The notes beneath the pieces were generated by a model. It was not told the DNA's origin, did not search any database, and saw only the letters and a list, made by a program, of their open reading frames with translations. The position numbers and the translations under genes are program-made. A stretch of 64,000 bases of DNA from positions 1-64,000 of the forward strand of contig JBGARJ010000012.1 in NCBI GenBank assembly GCA_044230315.1, in the 5' to 3' direction. How positions within the stretch are numbered: the first letter of the stretch is position 1; every line of letters starts with the position of its first letter. The stretch is from M3007 sp044230315 (GTDB taxonomy: Bacteria > Bacteroidota > Bacteroidia > Chitinophagales > Saprospiraceae). Shown here one piece after another: positions 62,162 through 64,000 of the stretch.

Positions 62162-64000
62162 TTACCGGGTAAGCGTCACCGACCCGGCTTCCGTTTTGGT
62201 AAAGGTTGTACCGTCCTGTAATTGTCCGTTAATCCGGGCCACCCAGAGGTACACGCCCGGATTGAGCGGCTTGCCCCGAAATGTACCATCCCAACGCGCA
62301 TCCGGACCGGTCGACTCAAAAAGCAAGTTACCCCAGCGGTCGTATACAGAGAGTTTCAAGGCAAGTATGTCGGACCCGAAAATGGAGAAATAATCGTTTA
62401 CGCCGTCGTCGTTCGGGCTGAATACGTTGGGGATAAAATACCGGGTGGGGCACACGTCGTGCACCGCGATAGAATCGGTGGCGGAGCAACCGTGTTCGTC
62501 GGTCACCTGCACCCAATACACGCCTTCCTGCACGACGCTGAACGTGGGTGTAAGCGCGTTGTTTTGCCAGCGGTACTGGGCAAAAGCCCCCGGGTCGAGT
62601 ACCAGCAGGGGCGATTGCTCGTCGCCGCAAACAACGGTGTCCGGGCCCAAATCGGGCTGCGGCAAGGGTAGCACCGTCACCATAGCGGTGGCCGGGTAGG
62701 TTGCGCACCCTGAAATATTGCCGGTCACGGTGTATACACCGGCCTGCTCCGGCCCGATGCCGGTCAGCACGGGATATTGTTCCGCAGCGAAAAAGTTGTT
62801 GGGTCCGGTCCATTCGTAGCGGGCGCCGGGCAGGTCCTGGGCAGACAGGGCAATGGTTTTCCCGGTGCAGGCCACCTGATCGCCGCCCACGGTGGCCGCT
62901 TGCCGCAGCGTGATCAGCACCTTTCGGGTGATGGTATCGTGCAGGTTGAGGCAATTGTCGGTCAGATAAAGGGTCACGTTGTAGGCGCCGAGGGCGGTAT
63001 AAACATGGCTGAAACTCGGGTCGTCGCTGGTGGCGCCGTCGCCGAAATCCCAATGCAGGCTGTGCCGTGGCGGTTTGAATTCGGTGCGGAAAAAAATCGT
63101 ATCGTTGAGGCATCCGCCTTCGGGGATCAGACTGTTGGCGTTTATAGGTTTAAAACTGGCTCCGCCCCCGTATGCATAGGATTCCACATCGCCGTACCCG
63201 TAGGCGGTTGCGATCACGCCGCAGCCGCCGGAGACAATGGTATGTGCCCCGGGCGACACGAGCAGGCGCGCGTACGAAAAGTCGGGGTTTCCGTCTACGG
63301 GTGGAATGGGCTGGCTGAGGTCCTGAACCGCTTTGCCATCGAAAAAGGTCACGCCTATATCCGCCGTTTTGAGGATCAGGTTGATATGGTTTTCGGTGAT
63401 ATTTTCAAAGGTGGAGTTGTAGAGGGTCACCGTATCGCGGATTTGTTCGACGCTGTTGAGCATGAGCATCGAGGGGTCGCCTATCGGATAGCCGGAGCAC
63501 TGGCTGCCGATCAGGTACTGCGCCACCGCAATCGGCCGGTTGGCTGTGATGAAGGTGGATTCGGAGCGTTTGTATTCGTAAAATTCACCGGCGTTGAGGG
63601 TGATTTGCAGCGGTGTTTGACCTTGTATCAGTACTTGAGTGCCGTTTTCGGCCGCCATGATGCGGAATATGTCGTATGGCATGTGATCGAGCGGCACGGT
63701 CACAAACTGTTTGCCCCAGGTAGCCACCGGGTACATCTGTTCGAGCAGGTTGTCGCGCCAGTTGCAGCCCACCGGCAGTTGGATCCAGCGGCATCCGCCA
63801 AAAACATTAAATTTTTTATTTCCTGTAATGTACGAGCCGGTGAGGTCGCCCCCGCCAAGTTTGGCCTGCACCTGGTAGGTCTGGCCCGCCTGCAGCATTA
63901 TGGTAAACATTGAACCCTTTGCATGACCGCCGCTGGTTTGGTCGCTGACCCGAATGGTAATTTCAGTATCGTCTTCCATCCCGACCAGGAGAAACTGGGA
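62162..64000 (-). CDS. Giant surface protein: IgGFc-binding-like, PKD domain, type B (gliding-motility-associated) C-terminus; 5' end missing
   Basis: At least 612 residues; the true N-terminus lies beyond the right edge, since the frame stays open to 64000 (FLLVG before MEDDTEITI). The N-terminal part matches the IgGFc-binding-like domain common in these phyla (VGMEDDTEITIR, VTVPLDHMPYDIFRIMAAEN). A PKD domain follows (LHWDFGDGATSDDPSFSHVY, about 315-395), then Ig-like repeats (GGDQVACTGKTIALSAQ, GPDTVVCGDEQ). The end is a gliding motility-associated domain (FIPNVFSPNDDGVNDYFSIF, VYDRWGNLLFES, WDGTFRGKPLNPGVYLWVAR), the type B T9SS sorting signal. Confidence 0.8.
   Translation of the reverse strand, partial: SQFLLVGMEDDTEITIRVSDQTSGGHAKGSMFTIMLQAGQTYQVQAKLGGGDLTGSYITGNKKFNVFGGCRWIQLPVGCNWRDNLLEQMYPVATWGKQFVTVPLDHMPYDIFRIMAAENGTQVLIQGQTPLQITLNAGEFYEYKRSESTFITANRPIAVAQYLIGSQCSGYPIGDPSMLMLNSVEQIRDTVTLYNSTFENITENHINLILKTADIGVTFFDGKAVQDLSQPIPPVDGNPDFSYARLLVSPGAHTIVSGGCGVIATAYGYGDVESYAYGGGASFKPINANSLIPEGGCLNDTIFFRTEFKPPRHSLHWDFGDGATSDDPSFSHVYTALGAYNVTLYLTDNCLNLHDTITRKVLITLRQAATVGGDQVACTGKTIALSAQDLPGARYEWTGPNNFFAAEQYPVLTGIGPEQAGVYTVTGNISGCATYPATAMVTVLPLPQPDLGPDTVVCGDEQSPLLVLDPGAFAQYRWQNNALTPTFSVVQEGVYWVQVTDEHGCSATDSIAVHDVCPTRYFIPNVFSPNDDGVNDYFSIFGSDILALKLSVYDRWGNLLFESTGPDARWDGTFRGKPLNPGVYLWVARINGQLQDGTTFTKTEAGSVTLTR

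Noticed and set aside
62777..63913. 378-codon plus-strand frame opposite the giant surface protein
   Set aside because: The minus strand carries recognisable PKD and sorting domains here; the plus frame has none.
1..64000. tRNA, rRNA, CRISPR arrays, prophage or toxin-antitoxin pairs
   Set aside because: I looked in the gaps for these and saw none. The lone XRE regulator has no toxin partner next to it.

Overview
The window is chromosomal DNA from a Bacteroidota bacterium, most likely in or near the Saprospiraceae/Chitinophagales. That placement is an inference from gene content: type IX secretion (T9SS) sorting domains on many secreted proteins, a GldH lipoprotein, a TonB-dependent/outer-membrane beta-barrel receptor with a carboxypeptidase-regulatory N-terminus, the birA / rsfS / ftsH neighbourhood, a YpdA-type reductase and TAnnTTTG-like -7 promoter boxes close to start codons. 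The sequence is moderately GC-rich and densely coded. I see no tRNA, rRNA, CRISPR array, prophage or intact insertion sequence.

Layout. 1-600: a broken T9SS-secreted protein gene, interrupted by a 166-bp element with terminal inverted repeats. 679-7387: a small membrane protein, an outer-membrane receptor, a lipoprotein and a beta-propeller/phosphoesterase lipoprotein. 7384-8011: a second, truncated copy of the element, then a G/T-biased gap with an orphan minus-strand terminator. 8012-9528: a sigma-like factor and a membrane-anchored partner with helical repeats. 10258-14813: a large T9SS cargo protein and a helical repeat protein. 14901-18446: lspA, gyrB and two small membrane proteins behind a CRP/FNR-like palindrome. 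18530-29824: YpdA, an M48 protease, a bleomycin-hydrolase-like peptidase, an M23 peptidase, YceI, an aldo/keto reductase and a membrane patatin. 30022-34157: nadK convergent with a tight operon of an OmpA/TPR/propeller protein, a PmtA-like methyltransferase and gldH. 34365-39795: a VWA-type membrane protein, a sorting-domain-only mini protein, NRDE protein, glycosyltransferase, DUF5606 protein and frr. 40029-50984: SpoIIE-type phosphatase with a biotinyl carrier, SRPBCC-GyrI protein, hemN, VWA protein, DoxX-like protein, RidA, ROK kinase, lipA and an XRE regulator. 51191-56275: two T9SS cargo proteins, the first with a metzincin zinc motif. 56285-64000: birA, rsfS, ftsH, two NlpC/P60 paralogs, a YafV-type amidase and the 3' part of a gliding-motility-type (type B sorting) giant protein.

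How it fits together. Much of the window serves the cell envelope and secretion: lspA matures lipoproteins, GldH and the OmpA-type protein belong to the gliding/T9SS world, and five genes plus one wreck encode cargo. The most interesting non-genic signals are two 14-bp palindromes sharing GTGAC-N4-GTCAC, one before a 32-residue membrane protein plus a DUF2892 gene and one before hemN, which suggest a shared CRP/FNR-family (probably low-oxygen or redox) regulon; the pair of MITE-like relics; a sorting-signal-only secreted mini protein; and two terminators with no assigned gene that may mark small RNAs. Functions are read from motifs by eye; no database search was run.
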